DNA of 27,223 nt, taken from assembly GCA_016934535.1 (NCBI GenBank), contig JAFGSQ010000045.1, forward strand, positions 1 through 27,223, read 5' to 3'. The notes below the pieces were generated by a model. It worked only from the letters and a program-made list of their open reading frames with translations, made no database searches and was not told the origin of the DNA. Every line of letters starts with the position of its first letter. Position 1 is the stretch's first letter. Shown piece after piece: positions 16,215 through 24,002 of this stretch. The position numbers and the translations under genes are program-made. Source of the stretch: a candidate division WOR-3 bacterium. GTDB lineage: Bacteria > SDB-A.

Positions 16215-16385
16215 ATGATTAAAGGGCTGAAAAATGAGGGTCGGTTTTATATAATTGTGTGGCTAAAGAAAAATTATTATCAGAAAGATGTGACTTATGA
16301 TGAGTTGTTTAAAAGCACATATAATAACACTCTTGAAAACACCGTCTCTGATACATCAGCCCTTTTATTCGGATATATTTCCTGA
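16215..16385 (+). CDS. Possible small ORF (56 residues) spanning an inverted repeat
   Basis: ATG at 16215 opens a frame with FYIIVWLKKNYYQKDVTYDE, then ending LLFGYIS, with amino-acid composition that looks coding but matches nothing I recognise. There is no SD. A perfect 10-bp inverted repeat (AAAGGGCTGA 16221-16230; TCAGCCCTTT 16356-16365) lies inside it, near both ends, so the segment could equally be a small RNA or a decayed miniature element. Confidence 0.22.
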   Translation: MIKGLKNEGRFYIIVWLKKNYYQKDVTYDELFKSTYNNTLENTVSDTSALLFGYIS

Positions 16386-16471
16386 ACTCATAAAGAAGGA
16401 AAAGAGAATAAAAGGTAAAAAAAAAAAGTAATACATTTGTTTAACTTTTCACCAGCAGGGAGGTCAAAACT

Positions 16472-17008
16472 GTGAAAAAAGTATTTTTTTTACCCTTTTT
16501 TCTCTTGTCAATTTTGTCGTGTCAAGTTTTCGCCGACGAAGAGGCGAATAACAGACCTGTGGTCAGAGCTTCTCAATACGGAATGACGTACGCGAAAAGC
16601 ATACCGGATGCGGCTTACGGAGATTTGGGCAAGACACTGATCTATTCAGTCGGATGGGAAAACGACGAACTCATTTGCGAGTACAACTGGTATGCAAATG
16701 AAATATATCTTGGGGGGCCCGGCGAGACGACCATCGTCCGTTTCGGACCATGGCAGAGAGGACGCGAACCGAGCTCAAACCATCTCGCTTTAGGAATATA
16801 CAGGGACGGACGGACGCTGAGGGAATATTCGACCCTGGAAATGACAAAACTCGGATGCGGAATCTCAACAAGCGTCTCCCACTACGAGATATTCGGAGAA
16901 AGACTGGGATTTAGATGGATGAGTGGCGATGATTATGTCTTCGAAGTAAAAGGCGTAAGCGGAAAACTGTTCACTTTTGATGTTTCAACGGGAGATATCA
17001 AAGAATAA
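16472..17008 (+). CDS. Secreted protein of unknown function
   Basis: No family is recognised. The N-terminus is an export signal, MKKVFFLPFFLLSILSCQVFA. It could be cut by signal peptidase I after VFA, or, since ILSC resembles a lipobox, lipidated at Cys17. The mature protein is beta-rich with many aromatic residues: ELICEYNWYANEIYLGGPGE, then IVRFGPWQRGRE, HLALGIYRDGRTLREYST and SHYEIFGERLGFRWM, a pattern suggesting a compact beta barrel or sandwich. It starts with GTG at 16472 preceded by GGGAGG (16458-16463). Likely monocistronic; the convergent gene is the minus-strand flavin-reductase-like gene 23 bp away. Confidence 0.72.
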   Translation: MKKVFFLPFFLLSILSCQVFADEEANNRPVVRASQYGMTYAKSIPDAAYGDLGKTLIYSVGWENDELICEYNWYANEIYLGGPGETTIVRFGPWQRGREPSSNHLALGIYRDGRTLREYSTLEMTKLGCGISTSVSHYEIFGERLGFRWMSGDDYVFEVKGVSGKLFTFDVSTGDIKE

Positions 17009-17031
17009 GGTCAGGATTTAGATTAACTTAA

Positions 17032-17682
17032 TTATTCCTGAATTTTTAACTTTTCGATCGTACCCAGACAAAAACCGCTGGTAAGGCCGGTGACGGGATT
17101 CAGGGGTTCGTTTATGTTGAATATGTATCCGGTCCTGCCGTATCTGCCCTTTTTCTCTTCGTCGAAATATTCATGGTCCATAGCGACGTGCTTTATCCGG
17201 ACGCATACTGACACGCCTCCGCTTCCGGGGAATGTCTCTTTCTCCCAAAGAAATTCAGATTCGAGGCTTAAAAAGCATTCGGCGATTCTGGGAGCTTTCA
17301 CTGTTACGGCTTTTTCAATGGTAAGGCCAGACTTAGTTATCTCGTCGTCTTCGAATTCATTGTTTTTAATCGTCGCCAGGCACTTGTCGAATATTTCCGA
17401 AGACGGAAAGTTGATCACGCATTCTTTTGTCTGAACGAGGCTGTTGTACATGTGACCCGACCGCTGGACGTGTCCGAGAATGCACAAAAGCTCTCCCTGG
17501 TCTGAGAAAAAAGCAGACCAGGACTGAAGACATGCGTTCGGTTTGCCGTTGGCTTTGTAGGTAGTGACAAGGAAAATGGCTGACGGAACAGACGAAACGA
17601 GTTCTTTCCGCGGAAAAATCCCCGACGCGCCGGGCCAAGGTTCGATGTATTTGACGTCCTTGTCGTAAAGCTCGATTTTCAT
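17032..17682 (-). CDS. Flavin reductase-like domain protein
   Basis: A 216-residue protein of the flavin reductase/FMN-binding split-barrel type: VPSAIFLVTTYKANGKPNACLQSWSAFFSDQ corresponds to the N-terminal strands where FMN is bound in the family, LCILGHVQRSGHMYNSLVQTKECVINFPS to the flavin-phosphate/isoalloxazine region, and CFLSLESEFL plus GSGGVSVCVRIKHVAMD to the C-terminal strands. These proteins bind FMN and transfer electrons from NAD(P)H or act as anaerobic electron carriers; many anaerobes carry several. The minus-strand ATG has SD GGAGG seven bases upstream. It is divergent from the membrane-protein gene at 17898. Confidence 0.82.
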   Translation of the reverse strand: MKIELYDKDVKYIEPWPGASGIFPRKELVSSVPSAIFLVTTYKANGKPNACLQSWSAFFSDQGELLCILGHVQRSGHMYNSLVQTKECVINFPSSEIFDKCLATIKNNEFEDDEITKSGLTIEKAVTVKAPRIAECFLSLESEFLWEKETFPGSGGVSVCVRIKHVAMDHEYFDEEKKGRYGRTGYIFNINEPLNPVTGLTSGFCLGTIEKLKIQE

Positions 17683-17720
17683 TCCTGCACCTCCGTAGTA
17701 ATTCTTGAAAAATATGATTG

Positions 17721-17750
17721 TTTATATCTTAACCTTATTTTATATCTTAA
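17721..17750. repeat. Direct repeat TTTATATCTTAA x2 in divergent intergenic region
   Basis: Two identical 12-mers (17721-17732 and 17739-17750) at 18-bp spacing lie between the divergently transcribed genes 17032-17682 and 17898-19043, 38 bp upstream of the minus-strand start. Spacing of nearly two helical turns suits a dimeric regulator or an AT-rich promoter region. Nothing else notable is seen in 17683-17897. Confidence 0.4.
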
Positions 17751-17897
17751 AATATGAGCCTTTCAACTATTAAACGGACTGTTAAAATCCATACCCGAAA
17801 CAGTTTGTCGATCTGTGTTTTCGAGAATATCTTCGTTTGACTATTTTCAAACCGGGTTTTAAAATCTTTCAACAAATGTTTTTAAGGGGTCATTTTT

Positions 17898-19043
17898 TTG
17901 AGTGTTATTAATCCGGATTTAGATGAGGTCTTTTTGTTTCTCAAAGAAAAGACTCAAAATTGGTTTAACGCTTATTTTTCTCCAAACATTCCCGAAACAA
18001 CAGAATCGAACGCACGATTAAATTTTCCCATTCCTGAGTATGAAAAAATTGAAGTGATAATTGACGAAGCGTTCTTAAAACAAAACACAGGTAAAAGCGG
18101 TTTTGTTTTCACTGACAATAAAATATATATTAAACCGCCCTTCAAAGAAACACATTCAGTTAGTTACGACGAATTATATAAAACACCTTATTCTTTTTTC
18201 AGGGAAAAAATTCCTGAAAATGAATCGGCGCCTGAAAAAGACATGGCTTCCGTCTGCCAGAAAATTAAAAACATTGTAATGTACACAGATCCGGATCACA
18301 GAAAACCGATTCACGATCCCGATAAAAGCCGGCATCCTGTCAGAGACTGGTTTGTTTCAGCTTTTTCTTTTATTTTTTTTATTGTCCTTTTCCCTTGGTT
18401 GTCATGGGATTTAATCGGTCCCATGGTCCCTTTTCCGACGCTTGTCAAATACTTGAGCCTTGTCAGTTTATTGTCGTGGTTTATCTGGTTTCACTCACAC
18501 AGGGTCACTGTAAAAAAGAAGGACAGACACTCTTTATACACATTGTTTAAAAGAATTATCACCGGCGTGTTTTTCTCCGCCGGTTTCGTTGGGGCGGTAG
18601 CACTTGACAGAATCAGATCAAATCCCGATCTTTCAGCCGGTTCGTTGATTCAGACTCTTTCGGTTTCGTTTCTTTTATCAGCCGTTTGCATTTTGGTTCT
18701 ATTTTGGATGCAGAAGTTTTTCCACCGGATAAGAATCAATGCAAAGATAAAAAGTATCGCCGAAAAATACATTGAAAAAAGGGAAAAAGAAGGGAAAGAA
18801 GGTTTGCTCGGCCTTAGCGACGCCGGTGTCTGCGATCTTGACAACGATCAGGACATAAGAAAGGTCTGTCATAAAATTGCAAACGTAACTATCAATCCTC
18901 TCAAGGGTTTGTCAGATTTACTTGAGAACATTGATTTAATGACATTTTTCGAGTATGCGAAGGATCGCGGGTATGACTTCACGCGCTGGGGAAAACCCGA
19001 GGATATAATCAACGAGTTGAAAGGAACAAATCATGGCTACTGA
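17898..19043 (+). CDS. Membrane protein of unknown function
   Basis: The N-terminal ~145 residues are soluble (SGFVFTDNKIYIKPPF and VSYDELYKTPYSFF resemble a PH-like strand pattern seen in bacterial membrane-associated proteins). Four hydrophobic segments follow (about 151-170, 181-197, 218-236, 250-270), then a ~110-residue charged C-terminal domain containing EKYIEKREKEGKEG and NELKGTNHGY at the end. I recognise no named family. The start is TTG at 17898 with AAGGGG about 9 bases upstream; no ATG fits the frame nearby. The C-terminus overlaps the start of the TfoX-N gene by 11 bp, so the two are co-translated. Confidence 0.7.
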   Translation: MSVINPDLDEVFLFLKEKTQNWFNAYFSPNIPETTESNARLNFPIPEYEKIEVIIDEAFLKQNTGKSGFVFTDNKIYIKPPFKETHSVSYDELYKTPYSFFREKIPENESAPEKDMASVCQKIKNIVMYTDPDHRKPIHDPDKSRHPVRDWFVSAFSFIFFIVLFPWLSWDLIGPMVPFPTLVKYLSLVSLLSWFIWFHSHRVTVKKKDRHSLYTLFKRIITGVFFSAGFVGAVALDRIRSNPDLSAGSLIQTLSVSFLLSAVCILVLFWMQKFFHRIRINAKIKSIAEKYIEKREKEGKEGLLGLSDAGVCDLDNDQDIRKVCHKIANVTINPLKGLSDLLENIDLMTFFEYAKDRGYDFTRWGKPEDIINELKGTNHGY

Positions 19044-19371
19044 TAAGGATTTCATCGAATTTATTGCCGACCAGATGGCAGACACAGGAAAAATTGCGTA
19101 CAGGAAAATGTTCGGCGAATACGTGGTCTACTGCGACGGAAAAGTCGTCGCGCTTGTATGCGACAACAAGCTGTTCGTAAAACCGACCGAGGGCGGGAAA
19201 AGATTCATAGGCGATGTAGTAGAGGCTCCGCCTTATCCGGGCGCGAAAATGAGTTTTCTTATAGAGGATAAATTTGAAGACAGCGAATGGCTTTCTGAAC
19301 TCATAAGCATCACGAAGAATGAACTTCCCGAACCTAAACCGAAGAAGAAAAAAAGTAGAAAAATCTGCTAA
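19033..19371 (+). CDS. TfoX N-terminal domain protein
   Basis: A 112-residue protein matching the TfoX/Sxy N-terminal domain: KIAYRKMFGEYVVYCDGKVVALVCDNKLFVKPT and the PPYPGAKMSFLIED segment. In gamma-proteobacteria full-length TfoX promotes competence-gene transcription; stand-alone N-domains are common in other phyla and have unknown roles. The C-terminus is a lysine-rich tail (EPKPKKKKSRK) that could bind nucleic acid. The ATG lies inside the 3' end of the preceding membrane-protein gene (11-bp overlap), indicating translational coupling. Confidence 0.85.
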   Translation: MATDKDFIEFIADQMADTGKIAYRKMFGEYVVYCDGKVVALVCDNKLFVKPTEGGKRFIGDVVEAPPYPGAKMSFLIEDKFEDSEWLSELISITKNELPEPKPKKKKSRKIC

Positions 19372-19409
19372 CATATTGAAAATATCAATTGTTTATAACG
19401 ACAACGTCC

Positions 19410-19444
19410 TTGACAATGCAACTTATTAGTTGTATATTTTGCAA
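19410..19444 (+). promoter_or_regulatory. Promoter with embedded inverted repeat for hicAB; apparent leaderless start
   Basis: TTGACA (19410-19415), 17-bp spacer, TATATT (19433-19438), then only six bases before the ATG at 19445. CAACT-TATT-AGTTG (19419-19432) fills the spacer and is a natural operator for the HTH-containing HicB. The predicted transcript start falls on or next to the A of the ATG. Confidence 0.6.
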
Positions 19445-19633
19445 ATGACAGGCAAGGAAATAATTAATATATTAAGGAAGCAGGGCTGGATTCTTGATCG
19501 GGTTTCCGGCAGTCATTATATAATGATTAAGGAAAATAAACGCTCTATCCCTGTTCCTGTTCACGGTAAAAAAGAACTGCCAAAAGGGCTTGTTTATTTG
19601 ATATTTAAACAAGCTGGAATAAAGGAGAAATGA
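19445..19633 (+). CDS. hicA: HicA-type mRNA interferase toxin
   Basis: A 62-residue double-stranded-RNA-binding-fold toxin. The family pattern is complete: TGKEIINILRKQGW at the N-terminus, SGSHYIMIKE with the catalytic His24, IPVPVHGKKELPKGLVYLIFKQAGI at the C-terminus. HicA cleaves mRNA independently of the ribosome when free of HicB. The frame opens earlier at TTG 19430, but that codon is inside the promoter spacer; ATG 19445 matches the family start. HicB begins two bases after the stop, so both are translated from one message. Confidence 0.92.
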   Translation: MTGKEIINILRKQGWILDRVSGSHYIMIKENKRSIPVPVHGKKELPKGLVYLIFKQAGIKEK

Positions 19634-19634
19634 T

Positions 19635-20048
19635 ATGGAATATTATGCCAAGATAAAAAAAACCTCTGGCGCATACATGGTGTCATTTCCGGAATTCCCA
19701 AATGTCAACACTTACGGAAATTGCTTGGAATCAGCGCTTAATAACGCTTCTGAAGCCCTGAACGGATGTTTGGAATCTGATTTTGAAAGAGGTTACCGCC
19801 TTCCGGATGTGAAAGTTTACAATGGGAGGAATTATCATAAGGTTAGGGTTTTACCGCACATTGAAATAGCATACAATTTAAAAAAATTACGAAACGGAAA
19901 ATCACAGATCGAAATAGCAAAAAAACTCAAAATTTCCTACCAAGCCTATCAAAAACTTGAAAATCCAAGAAAATGCAATCCGACGATTAAGACTTTGGAA
20001 AAAATCAGCAATGCATTGGGTAAAGAAGTTGTAATACGATTCAAGTGA
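19635..20048 (+). CDS. hicB: HicB antitoxin with C-terminal XRE-type helix-turn-helix
   Basis: Residues 1-60 form the partial RNase H-like HicB fold (YYAKIKKTSGAYMVSFPEFPNVNTYG and EALNGCLESDFERGYRLPD). Residues about 79-130 form an XRE helix-turn-helix (LKKLRNGKSQIEIAKKLKIS, YQAYQKLENP) that would bind the operator at 19419-19432. It neutralises HicA and represses the operon. SD AAAGGAG lies seven bases before the ATG. The usual arrangement hicA then hicB is conserved, and both proteins look intact. Confidence 0.92.
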   Translation: MEYYAKIKKTSGAYMVSFPEFPNVNTYGNCLESALNNASEALNGCLESDFERGYRLPDVKVYNGRNYHKVRVLPHIEIAYNLKKLRNGKSQIEIAKKLKISYQAYQKLENPRKCNPTIKTLEKISNALGKEVVIRFK

Positions 20049-20056
20049 CAGGGAAG

Positions 20057-20115
20057 CTTTTGGCGTGATACTTACTATCTGTAAACAATGGTTGTTCTAT
20101 GTTGACAGCCAAAAG
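20057..20115. repeat. Inverted repeat CTTTTGGC / GCCAAAAG
   Basis: Perfect 8-bp arms at 20057-20064 and 20108-20115 separated by 43 bp, just after hicB and before the DUF3795 gene. It could be a weak hairpin or the ends of a lost miniature element. Confidence 0.3.
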
Positions 20116-20138
20116 AAATATTTAAAAAAGGATACACA

Positions 20139-20456
20139 ATGAATCGGGATTTTATCGGACGGTGCGGAGCTTACTGCGGGACCTGTTTGTGGAAAGAAAA
20201 AACCGGTTGTCCGGGATGTCAATTGAGCAAGGGTAAAATGTTCTGGGGAGAATGTTCTGTCGCCAAATGTTCAATAGATAAAAAAATTGAGCATTGTGGT
20301 TTCTGCCAGAATCTTCCGTGCGGCTCACTTCAAGAAGCTTTTGACAATCCGGAGCACGGCGACAACGGCGAGAGATTGGCCAACCTAAGAGCTTGGGCAA
20401 ATGGTGAAGATCAATACATTGAACTTGGTACTTTCCCGGCAAAGAAAACTCCATAA
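20139..20456 (+). CDS. DUF3795 cysteine-rich protein
   Basis: A 105-residue protein with the DUF3795 cysteine pattern: RCGAYCGTCLW near the N-terminus, GCPGCQ (C24-x2-C27), ECSVAKC (C38, C43), then HCGFCQNLPC (C52, C55, C60). Nine or more conserved cysteines suggest a metal or Fe-S site. Family function is unknown to me. It ends with a typical LRAWANGE element. SD AAGGA precedes the ATG. Neighbours (HicAB upstream, peptidase-like gene downstream) do not suggest a pathway. Confidence 0.85.
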   Translation: MNRDFIGRCGAYCGTCLWKEKTGCPGCQLSKGKMFWGECSVAKCSIDKKIEHCGFCQNLPCGSLQEAFDNPEHGDNGERLANLRAWANGEDQYIELGTFPAKKTP

Positions 20457-20498
20457 GTCTGCTTCGGCTAAATGATTTTTTAGGATTTTATTCAGTCA

Positions 20499-21419
20499 AT
20501 GACAAGCTCTCATAAATCCGGACAAATTACTTTTGATTATTCTGCTGTAGATTTAGTTGTTGAACAATTTACGGAAGGAAAAGATAATATCGATCTTATT
20601 ATCAATAATCCCGGATACCAACATGTTTTAGAGCACAGTAAAAGATACTCTTCAAATCCTCTTGCAGAAGATAATTTACGAAATTCTTTGAATGGAAAAG
20701 TGGAAGGATTCGATTTTTCTCGCGTGCAGGATAGAAAAGAACAGTATCTTGAAATTGTGGAATTCTTAAAAATTCATGAAACTGAAATTATAAATAACTA
20801 CGCTAAACTGTGTTTAAAATACCTTCCAGATGATTATAAACAAAAAGCGAAGATCAATTATGTAATAGGGGGGTATAATGGTATTGCTTTTGACGACATA
20901 GTATGTATTAACATCGATTTTGAGCAGTTTAGAAATAACTACAAGGAAATAATGCTTTATATTTCACATGAATTGTTTCATATAGGTTTTGAAAAATATC
21001 AGTTGTTACCAGATATTTTTCAAGCTAAAACCGTCGGGGACTTAAAGCAAATTGTTCTTTCAATGACAATGAATGAAGGATTGGCTACGCTTTCTCCCTA
21101 TCATAAACGAATAGAAATATGTGAAATTACAGATGGTGATTACAGAATTTTGTTGGATTTGACAAAATTGCAGAAAAAAATAGAACAATTCAATTCAATT
21201 ATCAAGTATATGGACGAAATTAAGGATAATAAACTGAACAATGAAATCCTGGGAAACATACTTGGGCAATTTTCTTGTGACAGGCTTTTTTATATTGTCG
21301 GTTGTTATTTCGGGTTAATGATTGATGAAAAATACGGCAATGACAAAATAAAGGAACTGGTAAAACAAGGACATGAAAAATATTTTGAAACATATTACAA
21401 GGCAATTGAAAATAAATAA
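20499..21419 (+). CDS. DUF5700-like putative zinc-dependent peptidase
   Basis: A 306-residue protein with a metallopeptidase signature: H157-E-L-F-H161 (ISHELFHIGF), followed about 30 residues later by MNEGLATLSP, where E193 is placed to be the third zinc ligand as in gluzincin-type enzymes. The N-terminal half is helical (HVLEHSKRYSSNP, QYLEIVEFLKIHETEI), as in DUF5700/DUF2268-like proteins. No signal peptide is seen, so it is probably cytosolic. The ATG at 20499 has only a weak SD. Substrate unknown. Confidence 0.75.
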   Translation: MTSSHKSGQITFDYSAVDLVVEQFTEGKDNIDLIINNPGYQHVLEHSKRYSSNPLAEDNLRNSLNGKVEGFDFSRVQDRKEQYLEIVEFLKIHETEIINNYAKLCLKYLPDDYKQKAKINYVIGGYNGIAFDDIVCINIDFEQFRNNYKEIMLYISHELFHIGFEKYQLLPDIFQAKTVGDLKQIVLSMTMNEGLATLSPYHKRIEICEITDGDYRILLDLTKLQKKIEQFNSIIKYMDEIKDNKLNNEILGNILGQFSCDRLFYIVGCYFGLMIDEKYGNDKIKELVKQGHEKYFETYYKAIENK

Positions 21420-21471
21420 AACGCAAAACAGCTCTCTCCCTGCTTACAGGTTTGCGTTTAATAAACAAACC
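21419..21471 (+). promoter_or_regulatory. Competing hairpins before the phosphotransferase gene
   Basis: AAACGCAAA (21419-21427) pairs with TTTGCGTTT (21451-21459), enclosing a small CCTG-CTTA-CAGG hairpin (21439-21450). The segment GGTTTG (21449-21454) can instead pair with CAAACC (21466-21471). The two folds exclude each other and end 12 nt before ATG 21483. There is no T-run. Confidence 0.35.
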
Positions 21472-21482
21472 TAAAAAAAGAA

Positions 21483-22460
21483 ATGCTAAAAATCAATGAT
21501 ATAGCCGGTCAAGCCTTAAGAGAATACGAGTTAAAGGATTATAACCTGACATTTATCCGGCACAGCGATAATGCGACATTCAAGGTTGAAGATTTAGGTT
21601 TGAAAACATATCTCCTGCGAATTCATGTTCCAATCACCGAAGCCATGGGTTCTCACGGATCCGATCCAATTGCGGTAAACTCTGAACTTTTGTGGCTTGA
21701 AGCTTTGAACCGGGATACGGATTTGGTTCTGCAAAAGCCGATCAGGAACAGGGAGAAGGCATTGGTCACGCAAGTTCATGTCGATCAAGTTAGCCTGCCA
21801 GTCAACTGCACACTCCTGCATTGGGTAGACGGACAGCCATATTATCGCGATCTGGAATCAGAGCAAACCGCACATCAAATCGGGGAAATTTTGGCAAAGT
21901 TACACAATCACGCCAGTCAATGGAAGATCCCGGAAGGTTTCAGGCGCCCCAAAAGAGACATTGAATACTTTGAAAATGTTTTAAAAGATATCCAACCGGC
22001 CCTGAAAGAGGGACTGATCGCCGCATCTGATTACTCAGAATTTGAGAAATCTATTTTGTTATTGACCGGATTGATGCGCTCTCAGGAAAAGAATCGGCAA
22101 ACCCATGGGTTAATTCACGCCGACGCGCACAAAGGCAATATGCTCTGTGACAATGGCAGGATCAGATTAATAGATTTCTCATTCTGTGCGTTCGGGAACT
22201 TTATGTTTGACCTGGCGATTTGTTTTTCCGATATGGAAAAGTTTTTGCACAAAACTTTTTTGGAGGGCTATCAGAGCTTGAGGGTTTTACCCCGTGAGCA
22301 TCAAAGGTTGATTGAGGCGTTCTTTGTCGGGAGTATGGTGGGTACGTTCTCATTTTGGGTGGCTAACCCCGGTGCAAAGGAGAAGCTGGCGGCTAAGTCT
22401 GCCCAAATAGCAAGAGATTATGCCGCCAAGTTCAATCGGGGAGAACATTTCTGGTTTTAG
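21483..22460 (+). CDS. Aminoglycoside phosphotransferase-family (APH/choline-kinase-like) protein
   Basis: A 325-residue kinase-like protein with the Brenner motif H212-A-D214-A-H-K-G-N219 (catalytic Asp, Mg-binding Asn) and the metal-binding D231 in LIDFSFC. The N-lobe runs YNLTFIRHSDNATFKVEDLGLKTYLLRIHVP, the usual nucleotide-binding and lysine/arginine strands. This family (COG2334-type, as in homoserine and antibiotic kinases) phosphorylates hydroxyls of small molecules; the substrate cannot be chosen from sequence. GC content and codon use look a little higher than the neighbours, compatible with transfer. Upstream lies a pair of competing hairpins; the SD is weak. Confidence 0.83.
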   Translation: MLKINDIAGQALREYELKDYNLTFIRHSDNATFKVEDLGLKTYLLRIHVPITEAMGSHGSDPIAVNSELLWLEALNRDTDLVLQKPIRNREKALVTQVHVDQVSLPVNCTLLHWVDGQPYYRDLESEQTAHQIGEILAKLHNHASQWKIPEGFRRPKRDIEYFENVLKDIQPALKEGLIAASDYSEFEKSILLLTGLMRSQEKNRQTHGLIHADAHKGNMLCDNGRIRLIDFSFCAFGNFMFDLAICFSDMEKFLHKTFLEGYQSLRVLPREHQRLIEAFFVGSMVGTFSFWVANPGAKEKLAAKSAQIARDYAAKFNRGEHFWF

Positions 22461-22660
22461 AAAAGGATTCGTAAGAATCTGGGGACGATGCGTGACTATA
22501 TTATTAAAATACATAGAATAATAAGTATACAAACATACGATTATCTCTTTTTATTAGTAATTCTTGTAAAATCACTGCCTGCGCTATTGTAAAAAATCCA
22601 AAACTGACTATATATTAGATAAAGAGCCTTTATTTGAGGTCAAATTGAAACGGGGAAAAA

Positions 22661-23590
22661 TTGAATAACTATATAAAGATCGCAATTTTAATAGGATTTA
22701 TAACCCAAATTTCATGCACTGAGGAAAGAAATATGAATCAAAAATTTTACAACGAACTGACCCCTGAAGAACAAAGGGTCATAATCGAAAAAGGTACGGA
22801 AGCTCCGTTCAGCGGGGAATATAACGATTTTTTTGAATCGGGTTATTACCGGTGCAGGAGATGTGATGCGCCGCTTTACAGGTCAGAGGATAAATTCAGA
22901 TCAGGCTGTGGATGGCCGAGTTTTGACGATGAAATAGAAGGCGCGGTTCTAAGACGGACCGACGCCGACGGAATGAGAACGGAGATTATTTGCGCAAACT
23001 GCGGAGCCCATCTGGGTCACGTTTTTTTGGGTGAAAACTTGACAGATAAAAACACGAGACACTGTGTCAATTCAATTTCTCTCGTGTTTGTACCTGACGA
23101 CTCCCTGTTGAAAAAAGCCTACTTCGCCGGTGGGTGCTTCTGGGGAGTGGAATATCAATTTGAAAAAAAAGACGGAGTTATATCTGTTGTCTCTGGTTAT
23201 ATGGGCGGTTCGAGAGAAAATCCCTCCTACCAAGATGTGTGCGCGGGTAACACAGGTCATCTGGAGTCAGTTGAAGTGACATACGATCCATCCAAGATCA
23301 GTTTCGAGGAACTGTCTAAATTATTTTTTGAAATCCACGATCCGACGCAGGTCAATAGGCAGGGACCGGATGTCGGAGAGCAATACAGTTCCGCGGTATT
23401 CTACGGCAATGACGAGGAAAAGAATGTCGCACAAAGTTTGATAGACATACTTGAAGAAAAGGGATACAACATTGCAACCAGGTTGCTTCCGGTCCAGGAG
23501 TTTTGGAAGGCCGAAGATTATCATCAGGACTACTACCGGAACAACGGCGGACAACCGCACTGTCATAGTTATGTAAAGAGGTTTGATTGA
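22661..23590 (+). CDS. msrBA: Exported bifunctional methionine sulfoxide reductase, MsrB-MsrA fusion
   Basis: Residues about 27-147 are MsrB: zinc cysteines C65/C68 (CRRC) and C111/C114 (CANC), GCGWPSF, and catalytic C135 in RHCVNSISL. Residues about 152-309 are MsrA: GGCFWGVEYQF with catalytic C159, SGYMGGS, GHLESVEVTYDP, and PHCHSYVKRF at the end. Together they reduce R and S methionine sulfoxides. The order B-then-A is the less usual fusion orientation. The TTG start at 22661 (GGGG five bases upstream) adds a hydrophobic leader ending QISCTEE, a poor but possible lipobox, implying periplasmic or lipoprotein location. ATG at 22733 would give a cytosolic form. Confidence 0.93.
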   Translation: MNNYIKIAILIGFITQISCTEERNMNQKFYNELTPEEQRVIIEKGTEAPFSGEYNDFFESGYYRCRRCDAPLYRSEDKFRSGCGWPSFDDEIEGAVLRRTDADGMRTEIICANCGAHLGHVFLGENLTDKNTRHCVNSISLVFVPDDSLLKKAYFAGGCFWGVEYQFEKKDGVISVVSGYMGGSRENPSYQDVCAGNTGHLESVEVTYDPSKISFEELSKLFFEIHDPTQVNRQGPDVGEQYSSAVFYGNDEEKNVAQSLIDILEEKGYNIATRLLPVQEFWKAEDYHQDYYRNNGGQPHCHSYVKRFD

Positions 23591-23651
23591 TAAGAAAGAA
23601 CTTATAGTCAAGACCGTTTTTGCTTATGATGTCAAAATGCCGGGAGATTAA

Positions 23652-24002
23652 GTGGGGTATTATCTTTTAAAAATTGCAATAACGACAATACTTATTGTGA
23701 TGATTTCTGAGATAACAAAACGAAGCTCCCTGGTCGGAGCCATATTGGCTTCAATTCCGCTGGTTTCCGTGCTTGCAATGCTATGGCTTTATGTTGACAC
23801 GAAAGACTCAAACAAAATCAGTGCTTTTGCCACTGGGGTATTTTGGCTGGTTTTACCCTCTTTGGCCCTTTTTCTTGTTTTGCCCATTCTATTAAAACAT
23901 GGAATTAACTTTTACTTAAGCCTCGCTGTTTCAATGGTTTTAACCATTGCTTGTTATTTTTTTATGATCTGGGTCCTGAATTACTTCGGTATCAAATTAT
24001 AA
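23652..24002 (+). CDS. DUF3147 family membrane protein
   Basis: A 116-residue protein made almost entirely of four hydrophobic helices, with the DUF3147 pattern: TKRSSLVGAILASIPLVSVLAMLWLYVDT, then FWLVLPSLALFLVLPILLKHG and a C-terminal YFFMIWVLNYFGI. Function is unknown. The start is GTG at 23652, preceded by GGGAG (23642-23646). It follows the MsrBA gene by 61 bp and could share its transcript. Confidence 0.83.
   Translation: MGYYLLKIAITTILIVMISEITKRSSLVGAILASIPLVSVLAMLWLYVDTKDSNKISAFATGVFWLVLPSLALFLVLPILLKHGINFYLSLAVSMVLTIACYFFMIWVLNYFGIKL

Noticed and set aside
20101-20138. TTGACA (20102-20107) before the DUF3795 gene as a promoter
   Set aside because: No acceptable -10 box at 16-18 bp; the -35-like hexamer alone is not enough.
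22466-22479. Small hairpin GATTC-GTAA-GAATC after the APH-type kinase
   Set aside because: Only five base pairs and no T-run, so too weak to call a terminator.
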